Assembly: GCA_905234485.1 (NCBI GenBank)
Contig: CAJOHV010000002.1
Span: forward strand, 1-50,003
Direction: 5' to 3'
DNA length: 50,003 nucleotides
Source: an uncultured Bacteroidales bacterium
Lineage (GTDB): Bacteria > Bacteroidota > Bacteroidia > Bacteroidales > UBA932
Part shown: positions 7,141-15,909 of the stretch, piece by piece
Layout of the letters: the number at the start of each line of letters is the position of its first letter
Position numbering within the stretch: position 1 is the first letter of the stretch
Translations under genes and position numbers: made by a program
The notes under the pieces: model-generated
Seen by the model: the letters and a program-made list of their open reading frames with translations, nothing else
What the model was told of the DNA's origin: nothing
Database searches by the model: none

Positions 7141-8157
7141 ATGAAGAAGTATCTGTTACCTATAATAATAGTGATTCTGGGACTTAGTTCCTGCGAAGAG
7201 TATTTCGAACTACAAGGTTCGGAAGGCGAGCCGAAGATGTTCGTGGAGTGCTATGCCGGCCTGACCGACACCACCTACATCAAACTCTACAAAGCCATGC
7301 CGGTGAACGCGAAGCGCTCGAACGGAGATGATTTCAACGTGCAGAAACTCGATTTCACCATTAACGGATCCAAGGCCGGCCTGACCGAAGTCGACAAGAC
7401 TTTCTACTGGACCGTGGACCCCATCAGCGGCGGGGACAAACTAGCAATAGACGTACAAACCAAAGAGGCGGCCCCGGTCCACGCGTCGACCATCGTCCCG
7501 CCGACGCCGACATTCACCACTGAAGTGTCGTACATCTCCGGCTCCACCCCTATGTTCAGGTTCCATCTCAAGATGGACGGACATATCGCTCCGACCGACC
7601 GCTTCGGCATAAGCATCAAAGAACACGTTACCATCAGCTACGACAACGGCGATGAACCGCAGTCGTACTACGAGAATTCATCCCCCGTAACCCTCGACAT
7701 CTCAACCGCCTCGCTCAGCGACATTCTTATGGCCGCGCTGATGCCGATGCCCAGCATAAATGTCACCGGTTATCCCGAAACTATCGAATGCGCATTCTAC
7801 AGCGGGGAAGATTTTTCCAATGGGGAGATTGAAGTCGCCTCTCTGTTCACGCCGACGGAGATGACCTGGGAGGAATACCGCGACTGGCAAGAAGGCGAAG
7901 ATGGCAACTACTGGCCAACAGACACCGTAACTGTCACCAGAACCGATTCTCTCAGCGTGACCGTGGTCCGCCTTTCCGACGAATGCTACGGCTATATGAA
8001 CGCTCTCTACAACCAGGAGACCGACATTATGGCCATGTTGGGTCTGAGCCCCGCGCACTTCGCCTACACCAATGTCTCCGGCGGCTACGGCGTCCTCGGA
8101 GGCCTGACTCTCGCGAGCAGCCCCTGGTTCGACGCAATGGATCTGATAAATAACTAA
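7141..8157 (+). CDS. DUF4249-family lipoprotein, receptor partner
   Basis: 338 residues. The lipoprotein signal MKKYLLPIIIVILGLSSC has lipobox LSSC (Cys18). The mature protein is beta-rich (PKMFVECYAGLTDTTYIKLYKAMPV near the start) and ends with a VSGGYGVLGGLTLASSPWF motif. This architecture matches DUF4249 proteins, which in this phylum are usually encoded directly after a TonB-dependent receptor and are thought to sit on the outer membrane as its partner. The substrate is unknown. Its stop codon overlaps the stop of convergent lpdA by four bases, so no separate terminator is present. Confidence 0.85.
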   Translation: MKKYLLPIIIVILGLSSCEEYFELQGSEGEPKMFVECYAGLTDTTYIKLYKAMPVNAKRSNGDDFNVQKLDFTINGSKAGLTEVDKTFYWTVDPISGGDKLAIDVQTKEAAPVHASTIVPPTPTFTTEVSYISGSTPMFRFHLKMDGHIAPTDRFGISIKEHVTISYDNGDEPQSYYENSSPVTLDISTASLSDILMAALMPMPSINVTGYPETIECAFYSGEDFSNGEIEVASLFTPTEMTWEEYRDWQEGEDGNYWPTDTVTVTRTDSLSVTVVRLSDECYGYMNALYNQETDIMAMLGLSPAHFAYTNVSGGYGVLGGLTLASSPWFDAMDLINN

Positions 8158-9494
8158 GCGCTGTGCGCCGCACTCTGGATTACTTCGCCGAGCGTGGGGT
8201 GCGCATGAATCACAGATTGCAATTCCGCCAGCGTCGCGCGTTTGTTAAGCAGCGCGGCGATTTCCTGAACGATATCGGCCGAATGAGGTCCGAAGAGGTG
8301 GCAGCCCAGCAGGCGGCCGTCTTCCTCGGCGACTATCAGTTTGCAGAAACCTTCGGTATCGTCCATGGACACGGCTTTGCCGTTGGCGCGGAACATAGAC
8401 TTCAGGCACTTGATGGCCATACCCTTCTCCTTCGCTTCTTCTTCGGTCATTCCCACCGTGGCCGCTTCGGGCATGGTGAACACGGCCGCCGGAATGACGG
8501 CGAAATCGATCGAATCCGCCTCGCCGCAGATATGGTTGAGCGCGCGAAGGCCCTGGAATGTGGCCGCGTGAGCGAGCATCATCTGTCCGAGCACGTCGCC
8601 CACGGCGTACACTCCCGGCACATTCGTCTGCATGTTTGCATCGACCGTGATGCCCCTGCGAGTGAATTCTATTCCCATGTCGGACAGGTTCAGCGCGTCC
8701 AGGTTAGCCCTGCGGCCCACGGCCATCAGTACCTTATCCGCCTCGACCGCCGCCTCGCCGTTCTTCGTCAGATATGTGACTGAGAGACCGCCGTCAACCT
8801 TATAGATGCCAGTCACCTGCGCGGCCGTCTCAATCGCGATGCCGCGTTTGCCGAGCGCCAGTTTCAGCCTCTTCGCCAGGTCCACGTCGAAGCGAGGGAG
8901 GATGGTGGGAGCGTACTCCAGCACTGTCACCTCGCTACCGAAGCTCTTGAAGATGGAAGCGAATTCGAGCCCGATGACTCCCCCACCGATAACGGCCAGC
9001 CGCTTCGGGACTTCAGGGAGATCCAGTATCTCGCGGGAAGTGATAACTCCGGGGAGGTCCGCGCCGGGAATCGGAAGCGATGCCGAAACGGAGCCAACTG
9101 CAATTATAATCTTGTCGCCTACGTACTCTTCGCCGTTAACTATTACCGTGCGAGCGTCCTTCAGAGACGCGTGACCTTCCACGACGGTGATGAGTTTGTT
9201 CCTCATCAGCATCCCGATACCGTCCTGGAGCTGCTGCACCACCGCCTGCTTGCGTTCGAGGACTTTCGAGAAATCGAACGCAGGCGCCGCGGTGATGCCG
9301 AGCGCCTCCGCCTTCTTCATCTCTTCGATGAGTCCGGCATAGTGGCAGAAAGTCTTGGTGGGAATGCAGCCCTCGTTGAGGCACGTTCCGCCCAGAGGAC
9401 CGTCCGTTACCAATGTGACTTCCAGTCCCCTTTTCGCGGCTTCAACCGCGGTCTCGTAGCCCCCTGGGCCCGCTCCGATAATAATTATTCGCAT
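8154..9494 (-). CDS. lpdA: Dihydrolipoyl dehydrogenase (L-protein)
   Basis: 446 residues. It reoxidises the dihydrolipoyl group of GcvH with FAD and NAD+. The N-terminal FAD-binding motif is IIIGAGPGGYETA. The redox-active disulfide is Cys38-Cys43 in GGTCLNEGCIPTK, the second dinucleotide motif is AVIGGGVIGLEFASIF, and the C-terminal His-Glu dyad lies in HAHPTLGEVI. It is the last gene of the glycine cleavage operon and overlaps gcvPB by 10 bases, which indicates it serves this complex rather than a 2-oxoacid dehydrogenase. Confidence 0.95.
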   Translation of the reverse strand: MRIIIIGAGPGGYETAVEAAKRGLEVTLVTDGPLGGTCLNEGCIPTKTFCHYAGLIEEMKKAEALGITAAPAFDFSKVLERKQAVVQQLQDGIGMLMRNKLITVVEGHASLKDARTVIVNGEEYVGDKIIIAVGSVSASLPIPGADLPGVITSREILDLPEVPKRLAVIGGGVIGLEFASIFKSFGSEVTVLEYAPTILPRFDVDLAKRLKLALGKRGIAIETAAQVTGIYKVDGGLSVTYLTKNGEAAVEADKVLMAVGRRANLDALNLSDMGIEFTRRGITVDANMQTNVPGVYAVGDVLGQMMLAHAATFQGLRALNHICGEADSIDFAVIPAAVFTMPEAATVGMTEEEAKEKGMAIKCLKSMFRANGKAVSMDDTEGFCKLIVAEEDGRLLGCHLFGPHSADIVQEIAALLNKRATLAELQSVIHAHPTLGEVIQSAAHSA

Positions 9495-10948
9495 TTCAGG
9501 ATAGGATTACGCGCGGCCGCGGTCTCGTCCGGACGGGAGATGGGCGCCGAATGGGGCGCCGAGTGCAGCACGTCCGGATCCGCAGCGGCCTCGCGCGCGA
9601 TTTCGTGCATAACGTCGATGAACGCGTCAAGCGTTTCTTTACTCTCCGTCTCCGTGGGCTCTATCATAAGCGCCTGGTGGAAAAGCAGAGGGAAGTAGAT
9701 CGTGGGAGCGTGGAAGCCGTAGTCGAGCAGGCGCTTCGCCACATCCAGCGTGGTGGCTCCTGCTTTTCCGGTCGCGCTTCCGTCGTCGATCAGGCCGTCG
9801 AACACGAATTCGTGCTTGCAGACCGAAGGAATCGGGAGTTTGTAAGCGTCCTTCAGACACTCCTTGACGTAGTTGGCGTTAAGGGTCGCGAGTTTACCGG
9901 CGAGTTTGATGTTCTGCTTGCCGAGCATCAGGATATAGGCGTACGCGCGAAGAATCACGCCAAAGTTGCCCATAAACGCGGACACCTGACCGGCCGCCTT
10001 ATCTGCCGAGCGCACGATGTGGAACTTGCCGTTCTCCAGTTTTTCAACCCTGGGCACGGGCAGGCAGTCCACGAGTTTTTCGCAGACGCCGACGGGGCCC
10101 GAACCGGGGCCGCCACCGCCGTGGGGCGTGCTGAAGGTCTTATGCAGGTTGATGTGCATCACGTCGAAGCCCATATCGCCCGGGCGGACGGTGCCGAGCA
10201 GCGGGTTCATATTCGCTCCGTCGTAGTAGAGCAAACCACCGCAAGCGTGGACCAGCGCCGCAATCTCCTTGATGTCTTTTTCAAAAAGGCCGAGCGTGTT
10301 CGGGTTGGTCATCATGATTCCGGCGATGTCCGGACCGAGCAGCGGCTTCAGCGATTCCACGTCCACCAGTCCGTTCGCGCCGGACTTGACCTCCACGATT
10401 TCGAGGCCGCAGACCGCCGCCGAAGCGGGGTTGGTTCCGTGCGCGCTGTCCGGCACTATCACCTTCGTGCGGGCGGTATCTCCGCGAAGCAGGTGGTAGT
10501 TGCGTATGATCATAAGGCCGGTAAGTTCACCGTGGGCGCCGGCGCACGGGTTCAGCGTGAAGCGCTTCATACCCGTGATGGCAGCGAGAGCCTTCTCCGT
10601 CTCGTAGTAAACCTCGAGCGCGCCCTGCACGGTGCTCTCATCCTGCAGAGGATGGAGGCCCTGGAAGGCGGGCATCGCGGCGATTTCCTCGTTGATCTTC
10701 GGGTTGTACTTCATGGTGCAACTGCCCAGCGGGTAGAAGCCCGTATCCACACCGAAGTTCATCTGGGAGAGATTGGTATAGTGCCTGACCACGTCCGGCT
10801 CGCTCACCTCAGGAAGAACGGGAGCGGCAGAACGCTTAAGGCCGGCAGGCAGTTCGTCAAGCGATCCTTTACATCCGTTGCAAGGAAGAGTATAGGCAAC
10901 GCGGCCTGGTTTCGAGAGTTCGAAAATCAGTTTATCGTAGTATTTCAT
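9485..10948 (-). CDS. gcvPB: Glycine dehydrogenase (decarboxylating) subunit 2
   Basis: 487 residues. With GcvPA it forms P-protein, which decarboxylates glycine and transfers the aminomethyl group to lipoylated GcvH. The PLP lysine is Lys270 in INLHKTFSTPHGGGGPG. Other conserved stretches are FYPLGSCTMKYNP near 72 and PDSAHGTNPASA near 167. It overlaps gcvPA by 17 bases. The C-terminal 20 or so residues are rich in Ser, His and Pro and look like a non-conserved tail. The split two-subunit form is usual in some Bacteroidota, Firmicutes and archaea. Confidence 0.95.
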   Translation of the reverse strand: MKYYDKLIFELSKPGRVAYTLPCNGCKGSLDELPAGLKRSAAPVLPEVSEPDVVRHYTNLSQMNFGVDTGFYPLGSCTMKYNPKINEEIAAMPAFQGLHPLQDESTVQGALEVYYETEKALAAITGMKRFTLNPCAGAHGELTGLMIIRNYHLLRGDTARTKVIVPDSAHGTNPASAAVCGLEIVEVKSGANGLVDVESLKPLLGPDIAGIMMTNPNTLGLFEKDIKEIAALVHACGGLLYYDGANMNPLLGTVRPGDMGFDVMHINLHKTFSTPHGGGGPGSGPVGVCEKLVDCLPVPRVEKLENGKFHIVRSADKAAGQVSAFMGNFGVILRAYAYILMLGKQNIKLAGKLATLNANYVKECLKDAYKLPIPSVCKHEFVFDGLIDDGSATGKAGATTLDVAKRLLDYGFHAPTIYFPLLFHQALMIEPTETESKETLDAFIDVMHEIAREAAADPDVLHSAPHSAPISRPDETAAARNPILKCE

Positions 10949-12254
10949 GGATGAGCGTGTCTATTTCTTCTTTACTTCTCTTTTCGGTCACGCAGAAACT
11001 TGCGTAACCTTCTTCGGTCTTGAGTCCGGCAAAGAAGCCGGCGGAATAGAGTTTCTTCTGAAGTTCGTCGAGATCCACGAGCGGTTTCAGGACGAATTCC
11101 TTGAGGAACGGCTTGTCGAACACAGGCTCGAACTTGCCCGTCTTCAGCAGCTGTTCATAGAGATAGTGCGCTCCGGCGTAGGACTTCTCGTTGACTTCCT
11201 TCATACCCTGAGGGCCCATCAGCGAAAGATAAATCGTCACGTAGAGTGCCATCAGCGATTCGTTCGAGCAGATGTTCGAGGTCGCTTTCTCCCTACGGAT
11301 GTGCTGCTCGCGCGCTTGAAGCGTCAGCACGAACGAGCGACGGCCTTCGCCATCCACCGTCTGGCCGACGATGCGGCCGGGCAGTTTGCGCATATGGTCC
11401 TTGCGACACGCCATAAATCCCACGGACGGGCCGCCGTAGGTCATGGGGATACCGAGGCTCTGACCGTCGCCCACGGCGATGTCCGCGCCCCATTCGGCCG
11501 GGCTCTTCAGCACCGCCAGCGCCGACGGATCGCAGTACTCGGCCAGCACCGCGCCCGCTTCGTGCAGCGCGTCCGCAAAACCGGTGTGATCCTCGATTAT
11601 GCCGTAGCGGTTCAGCAACGGGACGATCGCGCCCGCCACGTCGCCTTCGGCAAGCAACGCCTTGAGCGACTCGAGCGAGGTCTGCCCTCCGTCCAGAGCA
11701 ATCTCCTTGAGAGTGGTACCGTAGTATTTTGCGTAAGTGCCGATTACCTGGAGCACGTTCGGGAGGAGGCCCTTCGAGACGAGAACGGTGTTCTTTTTCT
11801 TCGCGCAGGCAACCGCCATACGCATCGCCTCGGCGGCAGCCGTGGGGCCGTCGTACATGGAGGCGTTGCTCACGTCCATCCCGGTGAGGTTGCAGATCAT
11901 GCTCTGGTACTCGAAGATGTAGCGGAGAGTGCCCTGCGAAATCTCGCACTGGTAGGGGGTGTACGCGGTCAGGAACTCAGACCTCGAAAGGAGGTTCGGG
12001 ATCACGGCCGGGCTGTAGTGGTCGTACGAACCGGCGCCGACGAAGACTTTCAACTTCGGGTTGAGGGCGGCGAGTTTCTCGAACCAGTCACGAACCTCCT
12101 GCTCGGACTTGGCGTCAGGAAGGTCGTACTCGCCTTTGTAGAGGAAATCGGCGGGCACGTCGGAATAGAGGTCCTCGAGCGAGGAGACCCCTATTCTTTC
12201 GAGCATCTGCCGTATATCCTCCGCTGTGTGCGGAAAATAAGGGAATGCGCTCAT
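10932..12254 (-). CDS. gcvPA: Glycine dehydrogenase (decarboxylating) subunit 1
   Basis: 440 residues, the usual size for the A subunit of split P-protein. Recognisable stretches are AYTPYQCEISQGTLRYIFEYQ, DGPTAAAEAM and SLGIPMTYGGPSVGF. It forms a heterotetramer with GcvPB. The ATG at 12254 shares one base with the gcvH stop (TAATG), a translational-coupling arrangement. Confidence 0.95.
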   Translation of the reverse strand: MSAFPYFPHTAEDIRQMLERIGVSSLEDLYSDVPADFLYKGEYDLPDAKSEQEVRDWFEKLAALNPKLKVFVGAGSYDHYSPAVIPNLLSRSEFLTAYTPYQCEISQGTLRYIFEYQSMICNLTGMDVSNASMYDGPTAAAEAMRMAVACAKKKNTVLVSKGLLPNVLQVIGTYAKYYGTTLKEIALDGGQTSLESLKALLAEGDVAGAIVPLLNRYGIIEDHTGFADALHEAGAVLAEYCDPSALAVLKSPAEWGADIAVGDGQSLGIPMTYGGPSVGFMACRKDHMRKLPGRIVGQTVDGEGRRSFVLTLQAREQHIRREKATSNICSNESLMALYVTIYLSLMGPQGMKEVNEKSYAGAHYLYEQLLKTGKFEPVFDKPFLKEFVLKPLVDLDELQKKLYSAGFFAGLKTEEGYASFCVTEKRSKEEIDTLIHEILR

Positions 12255-12631
12255 TATTTTGCTATTTCTGCGTAGGCTTTAGCGTCCATCAGGCTTTCGA
12301 GTTCGCTTTCGTCGCTCATTTCCACCTTGATGATCCAGTTTGCGAATGCGTCTTCGTTGATGAGTTCGGGTGCGTCCTCAAGTTCGGAGTTAACCTCCAC
12401 AACCTTACCGGAAACCGGAGAATAGAGTTCGCTGGACGCCTTCACGCTCTCGAGAGCGCCGAAGTCTTCACCCTTTTCCACTTCGTCACCTTCGTCCGGG
12501 AGGTCCACATAGGTGATATCTCCCATCTCGGCCTGTGCGAAATCGGAAACGCCGATGACGGCGATGTTTCCTTCAACTTTTACCCATTCGTGCGATTCGC
12601 TGTAGAGCAAACCTTCTGCAATCTTAGACAT
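12254..12631 (-). CDS. gcvH: Glycine cleavage system H protein
   Basis: 125 residues. This is the lipoyl carrier that shuttles the aminomethyl group between P-, T- and L-proteins. The lipoyl-lysine is Lys64 in the motif FGALESVKASSELYSPVSG. The start SKIAEGLLYSESHEWVKVEG is typical. It sits between gcvT (5-base gap) and gcvPA (1-base overlap). The dedicated lipoate ligase is encoded two genes upstream in the same operon. Confidence 0.97.
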   Translation of the reverse strand: MSKIAEGLLYSESHEWVKVEGNIAVIGVSDFAQAEMGDITYVDLPDEGDEVEKGEDFGALESVKASSELYSPVSGKVVEVNSELEDAPELINEDAFANWIIKVEMSDESELESLMDAKAYAEIAK

Positions 12632-12636
12632 AGTAT

Positions 12637-13740
12637 TTATTTTTTATAGTTTGTCTGATAAAAACGCTTCTTGATGACTTCGCCCGGGAAGACTTTCTTG
12701 CGGATGCGGACGTTCAGTTTGGTTCCGAGCGCGGAGTATTCCGACTTCACGAGAGCGAAGCAAATGCTCCTATCCAGCGAGATGGAATGGTAACCGGTGG
12801 TGACGACTCCGACCTCGGTCTCATCGTCCAGTTCCACGGGATAGCCGGCGCGCGGGATGGCGCGGTCGAAAATCTCGAGGCCTACTATCTTCTTCTCTGT
12901 TCCTTCAGCCTTCTGCTTCGCGATGGCCTCCTTGCCGATAAACTCTTCCTTGTCCAGTTTGCAGAACATAGACAGGCCGGCAACCACTGGAGAGATTTCC
13001 GGCGAGAGTTCGTCGCCATAGAGCGGCAGACCCGCCTCGAAGCGGAGGGTGTCGCGGCAGCCGAGGCCGCACGGGGTCACGCCGGCGGCTATGAGTTTAT
13101 CCCAGATTTCCTGCGTGCCTTTGATATCGGTGTAGAGTTCGAAACCGTCTTCGCCAGTGTAGCCGGTGCGGCTGATGATCAGCCTTGCGCCGTTCCATTC
13201 GCCTTCCGCGTATTCATAGAAGCCGATCTCGGGGGCTTTCTTAAGTCCAAGCACTTCCACGAGAGTCTTTTCTGCCTCCGGTCCCTGAACGGCAACCTGG
13301 CCCCAGACTGCCGACTGGTTATCTATCTTCACATCGAAGCCCTTCGAGTTCTGCAGCATCCAGTCCACGTCCTTCTCGATGTTGGACGCGTTCACCACTG
13401 CAAGGAAATGCTCCGGCTTGAACTCGCGGTAGATAATCAGATCGTCCACCGTTCCGCCTTCCGGATAGAGCATCATTCCGTAAAGCGCCTGGCCCGGCTT
13501 GCTCGCGCGAATATCATTGGTGAAAATATGATTGATGTAGCGCTCGGCGTCCGGGCCGCTGATGAACACTTCGCCCATATGCGAAACGTCGAAGATTCCG
13601 ACTTTGGTGCGGACCGCAAGATGTTCTTCCGTGATTCCCGAATACTGAATCGGCATATCGAAGCCTGCGAACGGGCTCATCTTCGCCCCCAGAGCGACGT
13701 GACGGTCGTGCAGACAGGTGAGTTTAAGGTTTTCTTCCAT
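12637..13740 (-). CDS. gcvT: Aminomethyltransferase (T-protein)
   Basis: 367 residues from ATG 13740. An upstream in-frame TTG at 13761 would overlap the lplA stop and is less likely. It transfers the methylene group from GcvH to tetrahydrofolate and releases ammonia. Typical segments are [30 protein letters not shown] (about 51-60) and [14 protein letters not shown]. No glycine riboswitch is visible in the 10-base gap after lplA. Confidence 0.96.
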   Translation of the reverse strand: MEENLKLTCLHDRHVALGAKMSPFAGFDMPIQYSGITEEHLAVRTKVGIFDVSHMGEVFISGPDAERYINHIFTNDIRASKPGQALYGMMLYPEGGTVDDLIIYREFKPEHFLAVVNASNIEKDVDWMLQNSKGFDVKIDNQSAVWGQVAVQGPEAEKTLVEVLGLKKAPEIGFYEYAEGEWNGARLIISRTGYTGEDGFELYTDIKGTQEIWDKLIAAGVTPCGLGCRDTLRFEAGLPLYGDELSPEISPVVAGLSMFCKLDKEEFIGKEAIAKQKAEGTEKKIVGLEIFDRAIPRAGYPVELDDETEVGVVTTGYHSISLDRSICFALVKSEYSALGTKLNVRIRKKVFPGEVIKKRFYQTNYKK

Positions 13741-13750
13741 CGGTATTATA

Positions 13751-14425
13751 TTAGTTTTCAAATTTAACGATTTTTTCCATATCGTCAGCGGTGAGTTGGA
13801 GTTCTCCGGCGCAGAATTTTTCTTCGAAATAACGGCGGAGTTCGGCGGCCGTCATCTGCAGGCCGAGGGATTTTAGATTGACCACGCGCTGGCGGACGGA
13901 CTGCACTCCGTGCTTGGAGAGTTTCTCCTCCGAAGGGGTGGTCGCTTTCTCCAGGGCATCGAAGTCCAGGTCGTAGAGCATGGTGCCGTGGACGATCGTG
14001 GCATTCGGGAGGGCGTGGCAGGCGTTGCCGGAGACTTTGCGGTCGCCCACGAGGATGTCATTGTGTTCAGTCCGGGCAGCGTCGAAGCCTAGTTCGCGCA
14101 GGGCGGCGGCGACCATCTCGAGGAAGCGGGCGAAGGCTGTCTCCACCCCGGTGTCCGGGGTGATGTAAGACAGCATCACATTGCCCGCGTCCGAGTAGAC
14201 GCAGCCGCCGCCGCTCTTTCGGCGGACGACTTCTATCCCGTGCTCGCGGCAGTATGTGAGGTTCACCTCGTTCTCGATCACCTGGTTCCTTCCGCAAATT
14301 ACAGTCGGGGGCGACTGCCAGGTGAAGAACAATTCTTCACTTGCGCTCTGGGCGAGATACTCCTCCACTGCGAGGAAGAAAGTGAGGCGCTGCGGCGCGC
14401 CTTCCGGAATGACAACCTTTTTCAT
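13751..14425 (-). CDS. lplA: Lipoate-protein ligase A family
   Basis: 224 residues. It adenylates lipoate and attaches it to GcvH. The lipoate-binding motif VRRKSGGGCVYSD (about 67-79) and catalytic Lys130 in VGDRKVSGNA are present. E. coli LplA has about 338 residues with a separate C-terminal domain, and this protein is essentially the catalytic domain alone, with only a short C-terminal helix region. It may therefore need a partner or behave as a lipoyl transferase. Its ATG overlaps the stop of the upstream ATPase gene (ATGA), and gcvT follows 10 bases later. Confidence 0.9.
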   Translation of the reverse strand: MKKVVIPEGAPQRLTFFLAVEEYLAQSASEELFFTWQSPPTVICGRNQVIENEVNLTYCREHGIEVVRRKSGGGCVYSDAGNVMLSYITPDTGVETAFARFLEMVAAALRELGFDAARTEHNDILVGDRKVSGNACHALPNATIVHGTMLYDLDFDALEKATTPSEEKLSKHGVQSVRQRVVNLKSLGLQMTAAELRRYFEEKFCAGELQLTADDMEKIVKFEN

Positions 14426-15732
14426 ACCGTCTTTGAAATATAACTGCCTACGGCGTACACCGGAACGTTCGCCATCAGTTCGCGGTCGTAGTGGTTATCC
14501 AGAGAAGCGCGTATTCCCTTGCGGCCCGGATTCTTCTCGGCGAAGAGTTTCATCGACTTGGAGTTTCCGTTCTGGCGTGGCATCACTTCCACGGGAATGA
14601 TGCGCGATGTCTCCTGGACCACGAAATCTATACTGACGGTAGAGCCCTGAAGGCCATAGTAGCAGACCGGGGCGCCGCGACGGACGATCTGGCCCAGGAC
14701 CAGCATCTGGAGGAACGAATGGTTGAAGCCGTCGAAGGCTTCGTCGCCAACGAGGATGCGGGCCGGATCGAAGTCCGCCAAAGCCCCGGCGAGACCGGGA
14801 TCGAAGGGGAACAGTTTGAAACTCTTCTTGTCTTGGAAGAACTCTATCGGCATAGAGACCGTGCCGAGTTTGTGAACTTTATAAATAAGTCCCGCGCGCA
14901 CGAGCCAGCCGAAGGAACTTTCGTAGTCCTTGAGGCGGGCACCGTCGCGGAGTTTGGACAGATTGAATTTCTGGTTCTCGTCCAGCAACTGGGAAGGCGC
15001 AGCCTGCCAGATGGCGGAAATCTCATCTATATGGCGCTTAGGAGCGAAACGCAGGAAGTCGTTCTCGATGGCGGTAAGCAGGTCTTTCTGGATTGCCCTT
15101 ATCTGCATAGGGGAGCGCCCTTCGGCAAAGGCGGCAACGACCTGGGGCATGCCTCCGCAGAACAAGAATTCTTTGAGGTGCTGATTAAACTTGGGGAGAA
15201 GCGAGCCCACTGCGCCCCAGTCGCAGGACTGAATCAGTCCCGCCATATTGTCGCAGCCTGTTGCCATCAGGAACTCCTCGAAGAGGAAAGGCTGCAGACG
15301 AAGGCGCTCTATCGATCCGGTGCGAACCAACTCTTCTATCTTCGCTTCCGCCTTAGGGCTCGCCGCCGGAAAACCGCAAACTATGATGTCGAAGCCGAAA
15401 TCGGACTCCACAAAGTCTGCTATCACATCCAAAGCCTCCGGGCAAGACTGTATTTCATCCCAAATCAGGAGGGTGTTGCCGGGAGTGATGTCCACCTTGC
15501 TGAGTGACGAAACCTCGCGAAGGACACGACCCGCCTCCGGCTCGTTCAAAAATACCGTTTTATAGTCCGGGTTTTCCTCGAAATTGAAGTAAATGACTTT
15601 CTCATATTCAGCCTTGCCGAATTCTTTCAGGAGATAGGTCTTTCCCACCCTGCGAGCGCCTTCCACCAGCAGCGGCTTGTGGAATTTGTTGTCTTTCCAG
15701 CGGAGCAGATCGTTATAAGCAGTTCTTTTCAT
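14422..15732 (-). CDS. AAA_14/DUF4143 ATPase
   Basis: 436 residues. The N-terminal AAA_14 domain has Walker A GARRVGKTYLL (about 25-35) and Walker B TLLIWDEIQ (about 88-96). The C-terminal DUF4143 domain includes a nuclease-like motif, IDFVVQETSRIIPVEV, resembling the D-ExK pattern of PD-(D/E)XK folds, with Gln in place of the first Glu. Members are abundant in Bacteroidota and have no settled function. The gene is translationally coupled (ATGA) to lplA at the head of the glycine cleavage operon, which is an unexpected place for it. It has its own promoter box and three tandem degenerate repeats upstream. Confidence 0.85.
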   Translation of the reverse strand: MKRTAYNDLLRWKDNKFHKPLLVEGARRVGKTYLLKEFGKAEYEKVIYFNFEENPDYKTVFLNEPEAGRVLREVSSLSKVDITPGNTLLIWDEIQSCPEALDVIADFVESDFGFDIIVCGFPAASPKAEAKIEELVRTGSIERLRLQPFLFEEFLMATGCDNMAGLIQSCDWGAVGSLLPKFNQHLKEFLFCGGMPQVVAAFAEGRSPMQIRAIQKDLLTAIENDFLRFAPKRHIDEISAIWQAAPSQLLDENQKFNLSKLRDGARLKDYESSFGWLVRAGLIYKVHKLGTVSMPIEFFQDKKSFKLFPFDPGLAGALADFDPARILVGDEAFDGFNHSFLQMLVLGQIVRRGAPVCYYGLQGSTVSIDFVVQETSRIIPVEVMPRQNGNSKSMKLFAEKNPGRKGIRASLDNHYDRELMANVPVYAVGSYISKTV

Positions 15733-15739
15733 ACTCTTG

Positions 15740-15836
15740 ACTCATCCAAAAGTAAAGTTACACTTTTTATGACGAGTTTCAAAGAATTCCGCACTTTTTT
15801 AGAGATGATGTTTCAGGAAAGTCCACATTTTTTATG
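15740..15836 (-). repeat. Three tandem degenerate 32-33 bp repeats upstream of the ATPase gene
   Basis: Read on the minus strand, three units follow one another: 15836-15805, 15804-15772 and 15771-15740. Each begins with a TAAAAAR tract followed by GTG or a close variant, then a mixed core, then TTTCCTGAAAC, TTTGAAAC or TTTTGGATG. The gene-proximal unit contains the -7 box TACTTTTG. They may be promoter duplications or binding sites for a regulator. Confidence 0.55.
15747..15754 (-). promoter_or_regulatory. Promoter -7 box for the ATPase-lplA-gcv operon
   Basis: TACTTTTG on the minus strand, 15 bases before the ATG at 15732. It lies in the last of the three tandem repeats. No TTG at 19-20 bases is present, so initiation may rely on the repeat-borne sequence. 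Confidence 0.5.
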
Positions 15837-15909
15837 AGGACCAGATTTCTAAATTTCTTTAGAAACGGCCCTGAAATCAGTTTCGCCGATTGATTGGATG
15901 GGATCCGGA

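Noticed and set aside
9551..12275. Two long open frames antisense to gcvPB and gcvPA
   Set aside because: Low-complexity His/Arg/Val-rich translations with no recognisable motif, exactly opposite well-supported genes.
13741..13750. Glycine riboswitch before gcvT
   Set aside because: The gap to lplA is only 10 bases and no aptamer-like structure fits there or before the ATPase gene.
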